64,000 nucleotides of DNA from Ehretia macrophylla (GCA_037974665.1 CM075781.1:34821235-34885234), one strand, 5' to 3'; positions 8,871-20,805 are shown, counted from the first letter of the stretch. Made by a program: numbers and translations. Notes: generated from the letters alone by a model not told the origin.

Positions 8871-10916
8871 GATAAATGATCTTCATTGCATTGATGCAGG
8901 AAGCGGGGGAATATCAGCAAGAGTAATTATTCCAATTCTTGTCGCAATGGCTGTTGCTATTTTGCTGCTGACCCTGGGCTTCTGTTTCCTAGGAAGAAGA
9001 GTAAAAAAGTATGATGCCATGGAGGAGACAACAGGTAAAATTCAAGAATCCAAGGTTTTCCTTTTTCTTTTTTTTTTGTGATTCGTCAAGATCTATATTA
9101 TTAACTTATATACCAGGCATAGAAGGAAATGATATCTCAGCAACTGAATCTTTACAATATGATTTAAATACAATTGCGGCTGCTACAAACAATTCTCTGC
9201 TGAAAATAAGATAGGTGAGGGTGGATTTAGCGCCATGTCCAAGGTAAAGTAATTTAATTTAATTACTGACATACAAGAGAATTTTTGCCCATTTTTAATC
9301 CTTTCTGAGCAGAGTTTTTATGTGTGACTATATACATTCAGGGTAAACTTTCTAATGGGCAAGAGATAGCTGTTAAAAGGCTATCCAAAACCTCCAGACA
9401 ATGTGCTCAAGAATTTAAGAATGAAGTTGTTATTGTTTCCAAACTTCAACACAGAAATCTTGTGAGACTAGTAGGATTTTGCTTGGAGCGAGAAGAAAAG
9501 ATCCTTATCTATGAGTTTGTGTCTAACAAAAGCCTCGACTACTTTCTTTTTGGTTCGTATTTGGTTCCACTTTTAATATTTGGAATTTGAAGGGTCTGGT
9601 AACAAGTCTCAGTAGATTTTTATCTAAAATATGAGTTTTTTTGGTCATAACAAAGTTGGGAATCCTATATTAATTCATTGTGCAGATTCAAAGACACAAC
9701 AATTATTGGACTGGGCAACACATTACAAGATTTATAAGGGGAATAGCACTAGGGATGCTTTACCTTCACGAAAATTCTCGTTTTAAAATCATACATCATG
9801 ATCTCAAAGCTAGTAATATATTACTAGATAAATATATGAATCCAAATATATCAGATTTTGGCATGGCGAAACTTTTTGGTGTTGACCAATCTCAAGGGAA
9901 CACAAGTAAAATCGTCGGGACCTTGTAAGTTTGCACCTTAATTTCTCCATAGTAATCTGATGGACAACATACATATCCTAGTGCTTTCTTCCTAAGAGTA
10001 TATAACTTTTACTTGTGCTTCTTTCAGTCATACCATTAATTTTTTTTAGCACACATTTCACATCATCTTGTACTAAATTTCATAAAAGAATGTTATATAA
10101 CCAGAACCCAAGACTAATTGGCTAATTCTAATGTCGTTGTTTCTAATTGTAGTGGGTATATGTCTCCAGAATACGTTATGCATGGTCAGTTCTCTGTCAA
10201 ATCTGATGCCTTTAGTTTTGGTGTGCTACTATTGGAGATAATAAGTGGAAAAAAGAACAGTGGTTTCGCTCAATCAGGAGAGTTGAAGGACCTTCTCAGC
10301 CATGTGAGTACAAGTACTTTTTTTTAACTTTTCAAGCCATATAGTATGATAAATTTCCTAGAACATAGTTCAAACAAAAAATTACATATTCAAAACATCA
10401 TTTTACATATTCTAGACATCATTTGGATAAAAATTGCAGGCTTTGAAACTTTGGAGGGATGGCACGCCTCTAGACTTGGTGGATCTTGCTTTGGGAGATT
10501 CCTTTGTTAGAAATGAAGTAGTTCGATGTATAAACATTGGCTTACTCTGTGTGCAAGAAGATGCTGCAGACAGACCTACCATGGCATCAGTGGTTCTCAT
10601 GTTTAATAGTTCTACTCTTACTCTGCCATTACCGCATTAACCAACAATCTTCTTTCGTAGCAGAACAGATACTATTGTGAAGCCTCTAGAGTCAGATGAA
10701 TCCACAGGTAAGTCAATTTCATGGTCAACAAATATCAATTACGGAATTATACCCGAGATAAGAGGAGAAGATCCAATTATAGTCAATGATTCAAGTTGCG
10801 AACGACTTTGCGTTATGTTACACACTCGCCAAAAGATCTAAAGCAATTTCCGTTGTATCTAGCACATTTTATTATGCATCGCTATGTACACTTGAACTTG
10901 ATTTATCACAGTTATG

Positions 10917-10922
10917 AATAAA
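10917..10922 (+). promoter_or_regulatory. Candidate poly-A signal of CRK-A1
   Basis: AATAAA about 277 bases after the shortened stop, conserved in CRK-B (29605-29610) and CRK-A2 (53882-53887) within a conserved 3' flank. Confidence 0.5.
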
Positions 10923-11379
10923 AGCAAACCGATATAAACCACAACTAATTGATTTGAATAGTTATCCTATAATATCAAAACCTGGGCATTGCTTAATAGG
11001 TGATGCTACTATCTTGATCTTGATGAGGTTCCAATCCACTTCTTCCGAGTACTAAAAAGAAAAGATTTTTATGTGATTTTATTAACAATTAGTAACTACA
11101 TAAAATACCTATTAAGTTTAATATTTACACAAAACTCCCTCCTTTAACCTCACCCTTCTCCTAACCATCAAAGCCGCTGCCACCACCCAAATTGGGCTGC
11201 GCTGCCACACATCCTTCTCGATTTAAAGATTCTCACCTCTTTCCCAATTGCGTCAAAGAGGCATTGAAATTTTTTACATCTTATTCACATATTACATAGA
11301 AAGCATGGTTAAGAGAAAATTCAAGAATTCTAATCTCCAAATAACAAAGGTCTCATGTGAGCTTTCCTTATAATTTAAA
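10923..11379. other. 3' flank of CRK-A1, no gene
   Basis: Conserved CRK 3' flank. The stretch cattgcttaatag at about 10990-11002 is the uninterrupted version of the site where CRK-B carries a CACTA element. No coding sequence seen. Confidence 0.6.
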
Positions 11380-11575
11380 GGGTAAATGACACCGTAGTCC
11401 CCCTACGGGTTGTCAAAAGTGCACAGGTAACTCATATGCTTTTGAAAGTGTACAGGTACTCCTGTGGTTTATAAAACGTAACACCACAGTCCCTCCGTAA
11501 AAAAAATCATTACTTTTAACAAAAAGTGTGTTGCACGCACCTAAATTGCAATTGTGGTTGATTTTTATAAGTTGG
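11380..11575. mobile_element. MULE-type terminal repeat (outer left end?)
   Basis: Begins GGGTAAATGACACCGTAGTC and continues with 'TTGTCAAAAGTGCACAGG' and 'CCGTAAAAAAAATCATTAC'. The reverse complement of 15050-15238 carries matching phrases, so these may be the outer ends of one element with others nested inside. No target duplication confirmed. Confidence 0.5.
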
Positions 11576-12194
11576 GAAAATGTCACGTTTTCCCCCCTGT
11601 GATATGTGAAACTATCATCCTACCCCCCTGTGTTCCTAAAACTTCAAGAATGCCCCATGTGTTATTAAAAAGTCATCACACTACCTCATCCATGTCTTTT
11701 TTAAGCTATTAAATGACAGTTTTACCCTTTTATAATATATAATTTTTTTCATTTTTTCCTTCATTTTTAACTATTTACCATTAAATAAAAAAATTTAAAA
11801 AAATCATCTTCCCCAACCCCCACCCCTACCCCTCCACACCACCCCCACCCCCCACCCCCCGCTCCTCCCACCGGGCAGCAGTGGGGGGGGAAGGGGGGGG
11901 GTGGGAAAGGAAGAATTTTTATTTTTTTTTTTTATTTTGTGGTAAATAATTAAAAATGAAGGAATATATATACATATATATATGTATATATATACATGTA
12001 TATATGTATATATATATATATATGTATGTATGTATTATAAAAAGGCAAAACTGACATTTAATAGCTTAAAAAATACATGAGAGGGTAGTGTGATGACTTT
12101 CTAATAACACAGGGGGAATTCTTCAAATTTTAAGAACACAAGGGGGGTAAGGTGATAGTTCACATATTACAGGAGGATAACGTGACATTTTTCC
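11575..12194. mobile_element. Non-autonomous TIR element with AT microsatellite core
   Basis: The left ~170 bases (GGAAAATGTCACGTTTTCCC...) are matched in inverse by the right end (...ATAACGTGACATTTTTCC), including GTGTTATTAAAAAGTCATCACAC and its inverted counterpart. The centre has C-rich and (TATATACA)n-type DNA near 11966-12035. No coding capacity. In copy 2 a solo LTR has landed in its right arm. Confidence 0.75.
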
Positions 12195-12429
12195 TTTTGG
12201 AGCACTTGCTCCTCCTACAAATGATACAACAACACATATTTAAGTAAGTTCATAGGATAGATTTTTTAGACTAGATACTTGGAGAATACTAGAAAAGTGT
12301 ATTAATTAATTCCAACTCTTCCCCATCATACACTTTTCTAGTAATTTCAGTTTTTGCTTGTGTCTTGCATCTTTGATGATCGAATTAAATATATCTCCTC
12401 CTCAAACTCTTGAGAGATAATTTTTTTTA

Positions 12430-13474
12430 GAGTAAATGATGAAAATAGTCCCTTATCTTTTAGTTTTGTGACATTTTCGTCCTTCATTTACGAATTGTGA
12501 CATTTTAGTCCCGCATCTTTCATTTTGTGACATCGTTGGTCATTCCATTAAAATTCAAACGGAAATGTCACATGTGCGGCACATGCGACATTTGTCTCTC
12601 ATTTTGAAGGGCCAAAATCGTCATTTTAGCTATTTCTTTTTTTCTTCTCCTTTGGCTCTTCCTTCACACCTTCACCACCATCACTTTCTTCTTCACCTTG
12701 ATCACCACCACCACCAACTCTTTCTCACCACTATACCCAACATCAACATCAATAACAGATTATCACCACCATACTAAGCACCATAACCACCATACCCATA
12801 AACTCTTTGTCACCATCGTAAAAAAACTAAGAAAGAAGGCAAATCTGCAAAATGAAATTTGCAAACAAAATCTGCACTCACCACTGATCCAATCTACAAG
12901 ACAAAAATCATATGTTATATGCAACCAAATCTTCAAACAATCTATATATAGAGAGAGAGTTTCGACAGCCTTGAAAAGCACCAAATGATTAAGGACGAAG
13001 AGAAGAAGATGATGGTGGCATCCCCCTCGTTCGCCACTGCCGGAGGTTGCCAGAGAATGATGAATATGGTGTTGCGATTTGGCCATGGATTGTTGTTGAT
13101 GATGTAGGAGACAATGTTTTTATGCAAAATGATGAAAAGCATAAAGCGTTTTGATGGGGTGTGATCAAAGAAGAAGAAGATAAAGATGAAGAATCGAAAT
13201 TTTTTTTATGTTAATGGCTAATTAATTGTTAGTTTTGCAATTGGGGCTAAATCTAGGGTTTTGCAATTTGGGGAAAATTGGGTAGGGTTGCAAATCAATG
13301 CAATGACAAATTTACCCACACGTGCCAAGCACATGCAATAGGTGTTAAAAAATTGACGGAATGACTAATGTCGTCACAAAATGAAAGATATGAGACTAAA
13401 TTGTCGCATTTCGTAAATGATGGACTAAAATGTAACAAATTCCAAAGATAAGGGACCATTTCAATCATTTACTC
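12430..13474. mobile_element. Non-autonomous MULE-like element
   Basis: Terminal inverted repeats of about 130 bp: left GAGTAAATGATGAAAATAGT, right (rc) GAGTAAATGATTGAAATGGT. T-rich flanks (TTTTTTTA on both sides) are consistent with an 8-9-bp target duplication. The interior is His/Pro-codon-like low-complexity DNA and a GA-rich tract; no transposase. Confidence 0.75.
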
Positions 13475-13514
13475 TTTTTTTATCTCGTGTCTTGTGTAAA
13501 CAAGCTCAGGCCTC

Positions 13515-15238
13515 GGGTAAACAGCACTATAACTCCCTATAGTTGTCGAAAATGCAAAGGACCCCCTGGGATTTTAAAAGTGTACCGTACCCCTTTGTGA
13601 TTTTAAAAACGTGCATATGCATCCCCTCTTCACATTTCCGTTAACAAAGTTAACATAATTGTATAAAAAGACTTAAATACCTCTCAATTCATTTTCTTTT
13701 TTCTCTTTTCTCCTTTTCTTTTTTGGTTATCATATTAGAGAAAAAAAATTCAGACCAAAAAAATAAGACACACATATATATAAATAAATAAATAACAGAA
13801 TTGCATACCACAACAAATAAAAAAATAAAATCCGCCGGAGATCTGTAATGCAATTCACTCGTAGTGCTGAACTTCATACTTATTATGCTGCTGCTATATA
13901 AGATGATTCAAAAAGATGCCACCGCGATGTGCTGCCGACTTTTGGGCACTTATTACATGTTCATCCTGTCTTACTTTGTGTGTAGAGATAACACAATGCA
14001 AATCATTAAGCAAATGGAATAATATGTGCCAATATCTGGTGAATGCCCATGTCTTGGTCCTGATCTTAGAAATCCAAGGCATTTCATGGATAGTGGTTGG
14101 TTCACAACACATCAATGTCTCCATTTTTCTTGTACATAGTGATTAAAGAAGTGCACATGAGCATGTACACCGTAATGCAAAATAACGCAATCTTTTCTGA
14201 TAAACATTTGTTGAATATTTTAGACAAAAATGTATACTTCATAAGTACGCCCCAAAGGTGTTTGATAAAATGTGAAGGTGTAATTTGCATTGAAAAACTT
14301 ACACAAATATGTCTCTTATGATATGTGTTAATGTTGTTTGACAAAATGCCAAAGCGAACTTTGCATTGAAAAGTTAGTTGATTAAATTGCAGCTTTAAGG
14401 TGAGTGTTTGTTGTTCAAAGAAAAAAGAGTGAGATCGAAGGTAAACCCAGGAAAAATGTAATATGGAGGGTCAATTCCTCACACTTTCATATCCGGAGAA
14501 CTGCATCTTCGGGTTACTTCCCTACGAAGGTAAACCCAAGAAAAATCTTCATTGGATTGTTGCAAGTTTAAACTATAGGGTGTTGCCATTTGAGAATTAT
14601 ACCTTGACTGAACCAGTGCATACCTTGAGTCGAGCTGCTGCATCTTGGGGGTTTTGGTTCATGCATAACCGTTAGGTCAGATGAGGGGACGCTAGCGTGT
14701 CTCGTCCTCGGGTGGGGTTAATCAAGTTTATGTCTCGTGGGTTGATTGTGTGGGGATATTTTCCCAGGTTTGCAAAAAAAAAAAAAAATTAAACTATGAA
14801 TAATTCTTTGGTCTGGATTTTATTTGGCTACTTGTAAAGATTAGGAGCATTTAAATAGTTTTTTTTCTCTAGAACTGTTGGAAAAGTATATATATCTGAC
14901 GGGGGATGGGGTGGGGTGGGGTGGGGGAAGGGGTGGGAAGATGACAAGCTTATTTTTTTAATTTTTTTTGGTGAAAAGAATGGGTGCAGTGAGAAGAAAA
15001 TAAAAGGAAAAAAATGTATCATATAAGGGTATTTTTGTCCAAAGAATTAACAAGTTAAGCAAAAAACATGAGTAATTGCACTTAAAGTGAGTGCATTGCA
15101 TTTTTCGTTAAAATAGATGGATTTTTTTTACGAAGGGGGCTATGGTGTTATATTTTTAAAATCACAAGAGGATTTGGTGTACTTTTAAAACCATAGGGAG
15201 TTCTGTGCACTTTCGACAAATCATAATAGATGGGTTTA
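13515..15238. mobile_element. MULE-like element or element fragment adjoining the CACTA
   Basis: Left end GGGTAAACAGCACTATAACT with 'GATTTTAAAAGTGTACC'; the right end at about 15130-15238 carries the inverse (TTGTCGAAAGTGCAC, GGTTTTAAAAGTACACC). The interior holds an unrecognised 70-codon ORF (14463-14675), then a GC-richer stretch ending in an A-run (about 14776-14790), then a G-rich tract. No target duplication found. It ends exactly where CACTA sequence starts. Confidence 0.55.
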
Positions 15239-15284
15239 GACGTGACAGGAAATTTTTTTTGATAATCTTAGTTCATTAAGACGT

Positions 15285-17514
15285 GACAGGAAAAAATTTA
15301 TCAAGGATAGGCACGAGATATCTACACCTCCACCACGATTATCTGGGCAACAAATTTGGGAACGGGTGAAAATTTTTCCAACAATCCAAGAGATATCTTG
15401 CAAAAAGCTAGATGGGTTTAGTATTGATCATAATTGGACGAAAAGAAGTATTTTTTGGGAATTGTCATACTGGAAAACGCACCTTGTTCATCACAACTTA
15501 GACGTGATGCATATTGAGAAAAATATTTTCAACAATGTCTTCAATACTATAATGACAGTTAAGGGTAAGACTAAAGACAACCTTCAAGCTCGGAAAGACA
15601 TGTACACTTTTTGCAATCGGCCAGAATTGTGCGAAGACAATACGAACAAGATCGGTGTATACACCCTCACCAGAGAAAAGAGAAAAGTGCTACTACAATG
15701 GGTTGAAGCCATAAAATTTCTCGATGGTTATGCTTCTACTTTATCAAATTGTGTCGACATGAAGGATTTGAAAATGTCACACATGAAGAGCCATGATTGT
15801 CATATCTTTATGGAGAGACTACTTCTAATTGCATTGCGAGAACTCATGCCGAAACAGGCTTCAGAGACATTTGCTTAACTGAGCTTATGTTTTAACAATC
15901 TATGTTGTTCAACTTTGCAAAGAACTGATTTGGAAATGATGCAAGATAATATTGTCATGACGATGTGCAAATTGGAGAAGATGTTGCCTCATGCATTTTT
16001 TGACTCAATGGAGCATTTACCTGTCCATTTGGTTTATGAAGCGATATGTTGTGGACCTGTCCAATATCGGTGGATGTATCCTTTCAAGAGGTTTTTGCAA
16101 GGCCTAAAGAGGATAGTTAAGAATAAAGCACGTGTTGAAGGATCTATTTGTGCAACTTATCACGTCCTAGAGACATCAACTTTCTGTTCATATTATTTTG
16201 AATAACACGTGCCAACTAAAAGTAGAAGGTTAAATCGAACCAACTAGTATAACGAGGTAGACTATCCTGAGGGTTGTTTATCTATATTTACTTGTCCGGG
16301 TTGTCCAATTGGGGCGAATGCAGAGATCTCATTACCGGAGTATGATCTCCAATTGGCACACTTATATGTACTCATGAATTGCCCAGAGGTACAGCCTTAT
16401 ATAAGGTATATTTGCAACGATTTGGTATGCTATTTACTCCGTTGGGATTATTACATTTTTTTTATGAGCAGCTTTACGAATTGGATGCAGATTGTTTGAG
16501 GAAGACTTAGAACAACAATATGGCCCTATTAACAACAGAGATAAACAGTTGCATATTGACAAATCTTTCCCGAGATGGTTATATTGCCAGGTCAGTATTT
16601 TGTATGCAAGTTCTGCCTATTCATTAAAGGCACGACCAGTTAAGTATTAACGAAATGTAATTATATTGCAGTTAAGAGATAGGTATGATGTAGATGATTG
16701 TGTGAAATATCTCTCCAAATGGCCGCATAGAAAGGCACGCAGATGGTGTAGATACATGGTAAATGGATACAGGTTCTCTACAATCGAATATGGGTCTTCA
16801 AAATCCATGAACAATAATGGAATTTTCGTAAGAGGTATAGGCGATGGTACAACTGGGGAAATAGGGTACTATGGGGGTATTGAAGGACATTATTGACTAG
16901 AATATTCTAATCCAACATTACAACATACAAGAGTTGTTCTGTTTAAGTGCGATTAGTATGATACCACAAATGATAGAGGTGTGAAGTCAAATCAAAGGAC
17001 CGGATTGGTTGAGGTGAACGTGAAAAAAATATATCCCAAGTACGAACCGTTTGTATTGGCAGGTCAAACCCAGCAAGTGTATTATTGTGTTTATCCAGGG
17101 GCCAAGAGAGAACGAGTGGATTGGGTGGCCATCGTTAAAATCCGTCCAAGACATTTCTATGACATGGACAAACAAGAGATAGATGTGGATGATAACACAA
17201 GTTTTCAAGAGGATCACATAAATGTGCCCCTAGTGGAAACGAATATTTTTTATTCTAATTCACATATTAATTATTCGGATGTATACACTAAAATAATAAG
17301 CAAAGATCTTAATGACGAACATAGAGACGTAGAAGAATATGTAAATAACGAAGAATATAAGCATGAAACAAATGATGATGGTGATGATGATGATGATGAT
17401 TGTGACCCATATGATGATAAAGATGACGATTATGATGAGGATGAGGAGGAAGATGGGGAATGTTCAACCTTGCACAATCATGACGGTGACAATGAGGGAA
17501 ATGATGATTTTTGA
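15285..17514 (+). pseudogene. CACTA TnpD transposase, C-terminal part (Transposase_21/DUF4218/DUF4216)
   Basis: TnpD is the DDE transposase of En/Spm elements. The visible order is a Transposase_21 tail (PPPRLSGQQIW, HHNLDVMHIEKNIFNNVFN, VKGKTKDN, CNRPEL; about 15285-15878), a DUF4218 part (MEHLPVHLVYEA, GPVQYRWMYPFKRFL, NKARVEGSI; about 15915-16205), a linker with LPEYDLQLAHLYVL (16320-16380), and a DUF4216 part (YMVNGYRFST about 16755; VYYCVYPGAKRERVDWV about 17074). It ends in an Asp/Glu-rich tail encoded by GAT repeats (17370-17460). Introns interrupt it and several stops or frame changes separate the parts. Roughly the N-terminal half of a normal ~1000-residue TnpD is missing, so it is a dead fragment. 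Confidence 0.85.
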
Positions 17515-17691
17515 AAAAAACATAGGTTAGGAAAAAAAATTTGTCATGGTTGTATTTCAATTGATCAAGCAGTGATTCATAGTGTTATACATAGATCTAT
17601 GACAGTTATGGTATGTTATGTAACATAATTATATTTTTTCAGTCAATCTATATTATTTATATATTCTAATTCTATTGTGTCAAAACAGGCA

Positions 17692-20040
17692 ATGGGAGGC
17701 GGTGAAGATCCAACTCGTAAGGGGAAAAAACAACTGAAGTAGAGCAGTTTGTTAGGAAAAAAGACATCTTCGACTCATACCACCCCTATTGTGCCCGAGA
17801 CGCAGCGATTCAATCCGGCCGGACCGAATGACGCTCAAAAATTGGGTGGTCGTGGATCTATAGGTGCACATCATGTGAGTGGTCATGGATCCACAAGTGC
17901 ACATATAATAACTGACCGTGGTACTGGTAATGTCCCTGTAGTCGTTGGGCGTGATTCATCTAATTCATCAGTGGGAATGCGACATCGGATCCCAGACGAT
18001 GCGCAGCCCCAACAAGAGCAGCCTTATGTATAGGGCACTTCTACTAGTCATAATGAACAACATTGTTCATCAGCTGGACTGCCACAGGAATTACAGGACT
18101 TATGTGTAGATGGTGATGGCTCTTCAATACAGGTGCGTAATTTTCTAATATGCCCGAGTCATCGCACACTGCTAAAAAACGGGCTACAGGAATTGAAGAT
18201 TGGCAATTTTATGGATTCCAGTCTCTAGTCCATTATACAGTATGGCAAAATGACAAGCGACGCTATGTGAAGGTCGTAGGAAACGGGTATGTAATAGTTC
18301 AAATTTGAAGTTTAAATATTCTCTTTTTTGTACCCTAATATACATGTTTGGATTATGCTATGTTGTATAGATAGGATCCATATAACACCGTCAAAGGTGT
18401 TACAAAAGTTCTACATGCCGGGTATGTAGAGTCGTGGTTGACATACAGACATGTCCCCAGTGATACAAACAAATTATGGTTCGAATATTTCAGTGTATGA
18501 ACTGTTAAAGCAATATATATTGTGGGAACTATTGTACAATTGTATATTTTATTGTTGAATTATATGGATGATAGTATTAACACTTTCAGAGGGAGTACAA
18601 ATGGCTTCCAATTGATGAAGCTGAAGTTTGGCAGAAATTTGAATCTACTGCAAGACTAAATTTCAGATTTGACAAACAAAGGACGGACAAGAACTAAAAA
18701 GCCAGATTTCATACCCCTTGACATATAGAACCAAATGTTGGAGCTATGACAAAGGCCAGAATGGCAGGAAATCTCAAGGAGAAATTCAGACAATAGAAAG
18801 ATCAATCCGTCTACTCACTATTTGGGTTCAATCCCAACCTATGAGACAGCTAGAAGAATGGTTTTGATTTCGTCATACAATCTTGTTTACGTATTTATGT
18901 TATGTGTACGCATAAAAATTCGCCAAAATACACAATTATATGTAGGTTGATTTGGTCAATTGCTATTGTAAGAAAAAGAACTAGGGAGGACAGCAACTTA
19001 TGCGGAGTTTTCAAGAAGGCTCATCGCAAGAAGACTGACGGACCTTACATAGACTCTCAGGCCGAGCAGACTATGCTATGTATTATTCATGTAATTTCTA
19101 GAAGAGGTAGCAATGCATAGGGTTTATGTTGAGGATAATTTGGAATTTACAGTATTGGCCTAAAGGTTTTTGATTTTGCAAAGTATTTATAATTGTTAAA
19201 GTATGTTTTCTAGAGGGAAAACATGATTCGTGATTTGTGAGCATGAATATGGCTACACGGTGCCCAAAACCTTCACAAATGGAATATAGTTACTTGTTTT
19301 ACCCTGTTGTGTTGTCTAATGTATTTAGAAATATCACCTTCGGGTTGCAGTAGAACATGATTAATATATTGAGGTTAAGTGTGGTACTGTATGAGCTTGG
19401 ATACTGTGTAGTAGGTTGGCTTTATTCACAAACAGGTTATTGGGAAAAGTCCGAAATACAGAGGAGACTCTGTCCGTTTCTTTTATTGAGGAGTAAATGC
19501 ATTAAAGATAGATGTAGTAACTCAATATTGTGTGTTTCAATATTAAGTTTGTGTAGCTGATAAACATTTGGTTGTATCTCACATTGGTTATGTAATACTA
19601 ACTTGTTACTACTGTCTTTTTAGGCTCGTTACGATGAAATGCTCCAAATGGCTAGTAATGCATCTGAATCAGACTCGAATCCAACGCTTGTGGATGAGAA
19701 CGCAGTATTTTTGCAGGTTGTTGAACCACCACGCAAAGGTATGATATACGGGGTAGGTTCTCAAGTATCCATTGAGTTTGTCACAAATACTGCAACCCAT
19801 CATCAGCGTGTCATCACAGAGGAACACCTGTCTGATGCCGTTACGAGAGCCACAGTGACTTTGAATGAAACTGCACAAAGTCATTGTCAGCGGATCGAAA
19901 GTCAGGACGAGTTAATCATTCAACTTCAGCAACAAATAAAGAAGCAGAACGAAGTGTTGGAAGTTCTATATGCAAAAGAATGTGGTCAACCTAAAGACCA
20001 ACAATCTTCATCTTTATATAGTGATGAAGATGAAGAGTAA
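17692..20040 (+). pseudogene. CACTA second gene (TNP/Transposase_24-like), broken
   Basis: Starts MGGGEDPTRKGKKQLK at 17692 followed by an in-frame TAG, then a Gly/Ser/His-rich segment (GHGSTSAHIITDRG). Further on are GIEDWQFYGFQSLVHYT (about 18190), KWLPIDEAEVWQKFE (about 18600) and TKARMAGNLKEKFRQ (about 18750), the hallmark region of plant Transposase_24 proteins. A C-terminal coiled-coil-like part (EEHLSDAVTRATVTLNET, then QLQQQIKKQNEVLEVLYAKE) ends at 20040. Such proteins bind the subterminal repeats of CACTA elements. Stops interrupt several segments; one stop at 18031-18033 (TAG) is GAG in copy 2. Non-functional as read. Confidence 0.75.
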
Positions 20041-20259
20041 TTTGCTATAATGTTATCTTTGTAGTTTGATGTTTAATACACTGCCATGTATCAGACATTT
20101 CTTTTCGTTACAGTTTAAAATAACGGTCTATATTTTAAATAGATATAGCATATCGTATTTGCGGCGTTATATGAAATGAATTTCGTATATCATACATGTT
20201 CAATTTGGGATGATATTTCAAAATTTTTGATGGAATTATGACTAGTATAATTAGATGGA

Positions 20260-20805
20260 ATGGTTAAGTTGGTGAAGGCTTAGTGAGGGCTTGGTAAAGG
20301 GAATGGTTAGTGACGGATTGGTGAGGGGAAGGCTTGGCGATGGCTTGACGATGACAATTTTGTGACAGTTTGGTGAGGGGTTAAGTTGGCGAGTGCTCAG
20401 TGACAGCAATTATTGGTGACGGTCAGGTGAGGGAAAAGTTGGCGAGGGCTTGTCGATGGGAAATTTAGTGACAGTTGTGAGACAGCTCTAATTGACGAGG
20501 GATCGGTGACAACAAACTGTAGTGACAGCCTGGATACGGGAAATTATGGTGAGGGGTTGGTGAGGGCAGACTGTAGTGATGGCTTGGAGACTAGAAATTA
20601 TGGTGAGGGGTTGATGAGGGCGGATTTGGAGACGGGATGAAGAGAGTTGTCTAGCCGTCGCCAAAACAGTGATGGTTTGGTGAGGGGAACCATTTTGGCG
20701 ACAACCTCGTGTTTGACGGACAGTTCCCTTCACTGTGCCGTCACAAATTTTAATTTGGCGATGGCACGGTGAGAGGAACTGTCTCTCGCAGATTCCAATT
20801 TTTTT
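20260..20805 (+). repeat. CACTA subterminal repeats
   Basis: Dense short repeats of the type TTGGTGAGGG, GGCTTGGCGATGG and GTGACGG, in both orientations, just inside the 3' TIR. In En/Spm elements such motifs are binding sites for the element's own DNA-binding protein. Confidence 0.7.

Larger units (their letters stand above)
4827..10640 (+). pseudogene. CRK-A1: cysteine-rich receptor-like kinase, kinase part broken
   Basis: Seven-exon CRK layout with GT-AG boundaries: 4827-5652 (signal peptide, two DUF26), 8900-9034 (membrane helix), 9117-9243 (glycine loop), 9342-9552, 9686-9924, 10153-10303 and 10440-10640. Functional relatives are plasma-membrane Ser/Thr kinases with an extracellular DUF26 pair. 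Visible kinase motifs: IAVKRL lysine, EFKNEV helix C, DFG in [10 protein letters not shown], and SPEY. Compared with CRK-B, exon 3 has lost one base just before the glycine loop, which itself reads GEGGFS. Exon 5 has one extra base (gatttataagg versus gattataagg). Exon 7 ends early where CAA became TAA, losing about 40 residues. The catalytic HRD reads HHD here, but HRD in copy 2. Intron 1 is 3.25 kb and transposon-filled. A poly-A signal follows at 10917. Kinase function is very unlikely; the ectodomain exon is intact. Confidence 0.9.
1..18256 (+). repeat. Copy 1 of a ~43-kb direct duplication (left part)
   Basis: This stretch matches 42965-64000 base for base over long runs, in the same orientation. 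The coordinate offset is 42964 at the left edge. It drifts by a few bases through small indels and jumps to about 45710 after a 2.64-kb insertion found only in copy 2. Gene fragments, introns and nested transposons all recur in order. Copy 1 begins before the window and copy 2 ends after it, so the true junction is not visible; it must lie between about 18257 and 42964. Confidence 0.97.

Noticed and set aside
12565-13142. His-rich ORF and opposite-strand ORFs
   Set aside because: CACCAT-type low-complexity interior of a non-autonomous MULE.
13894-14124. Minus-strand ORF with copia-like feel (HKVRQDEHVIS)
   Set aside because: Too short and without any diagnostic motif; both strands are open over the same interval.
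17309-17560. His-rich minus-strand ORF (and Ser-rich equivalents at 63015-63304)
   Set aside because: Shadow of the GAT-repeat acidic tail of the CACTA TnpD gene.
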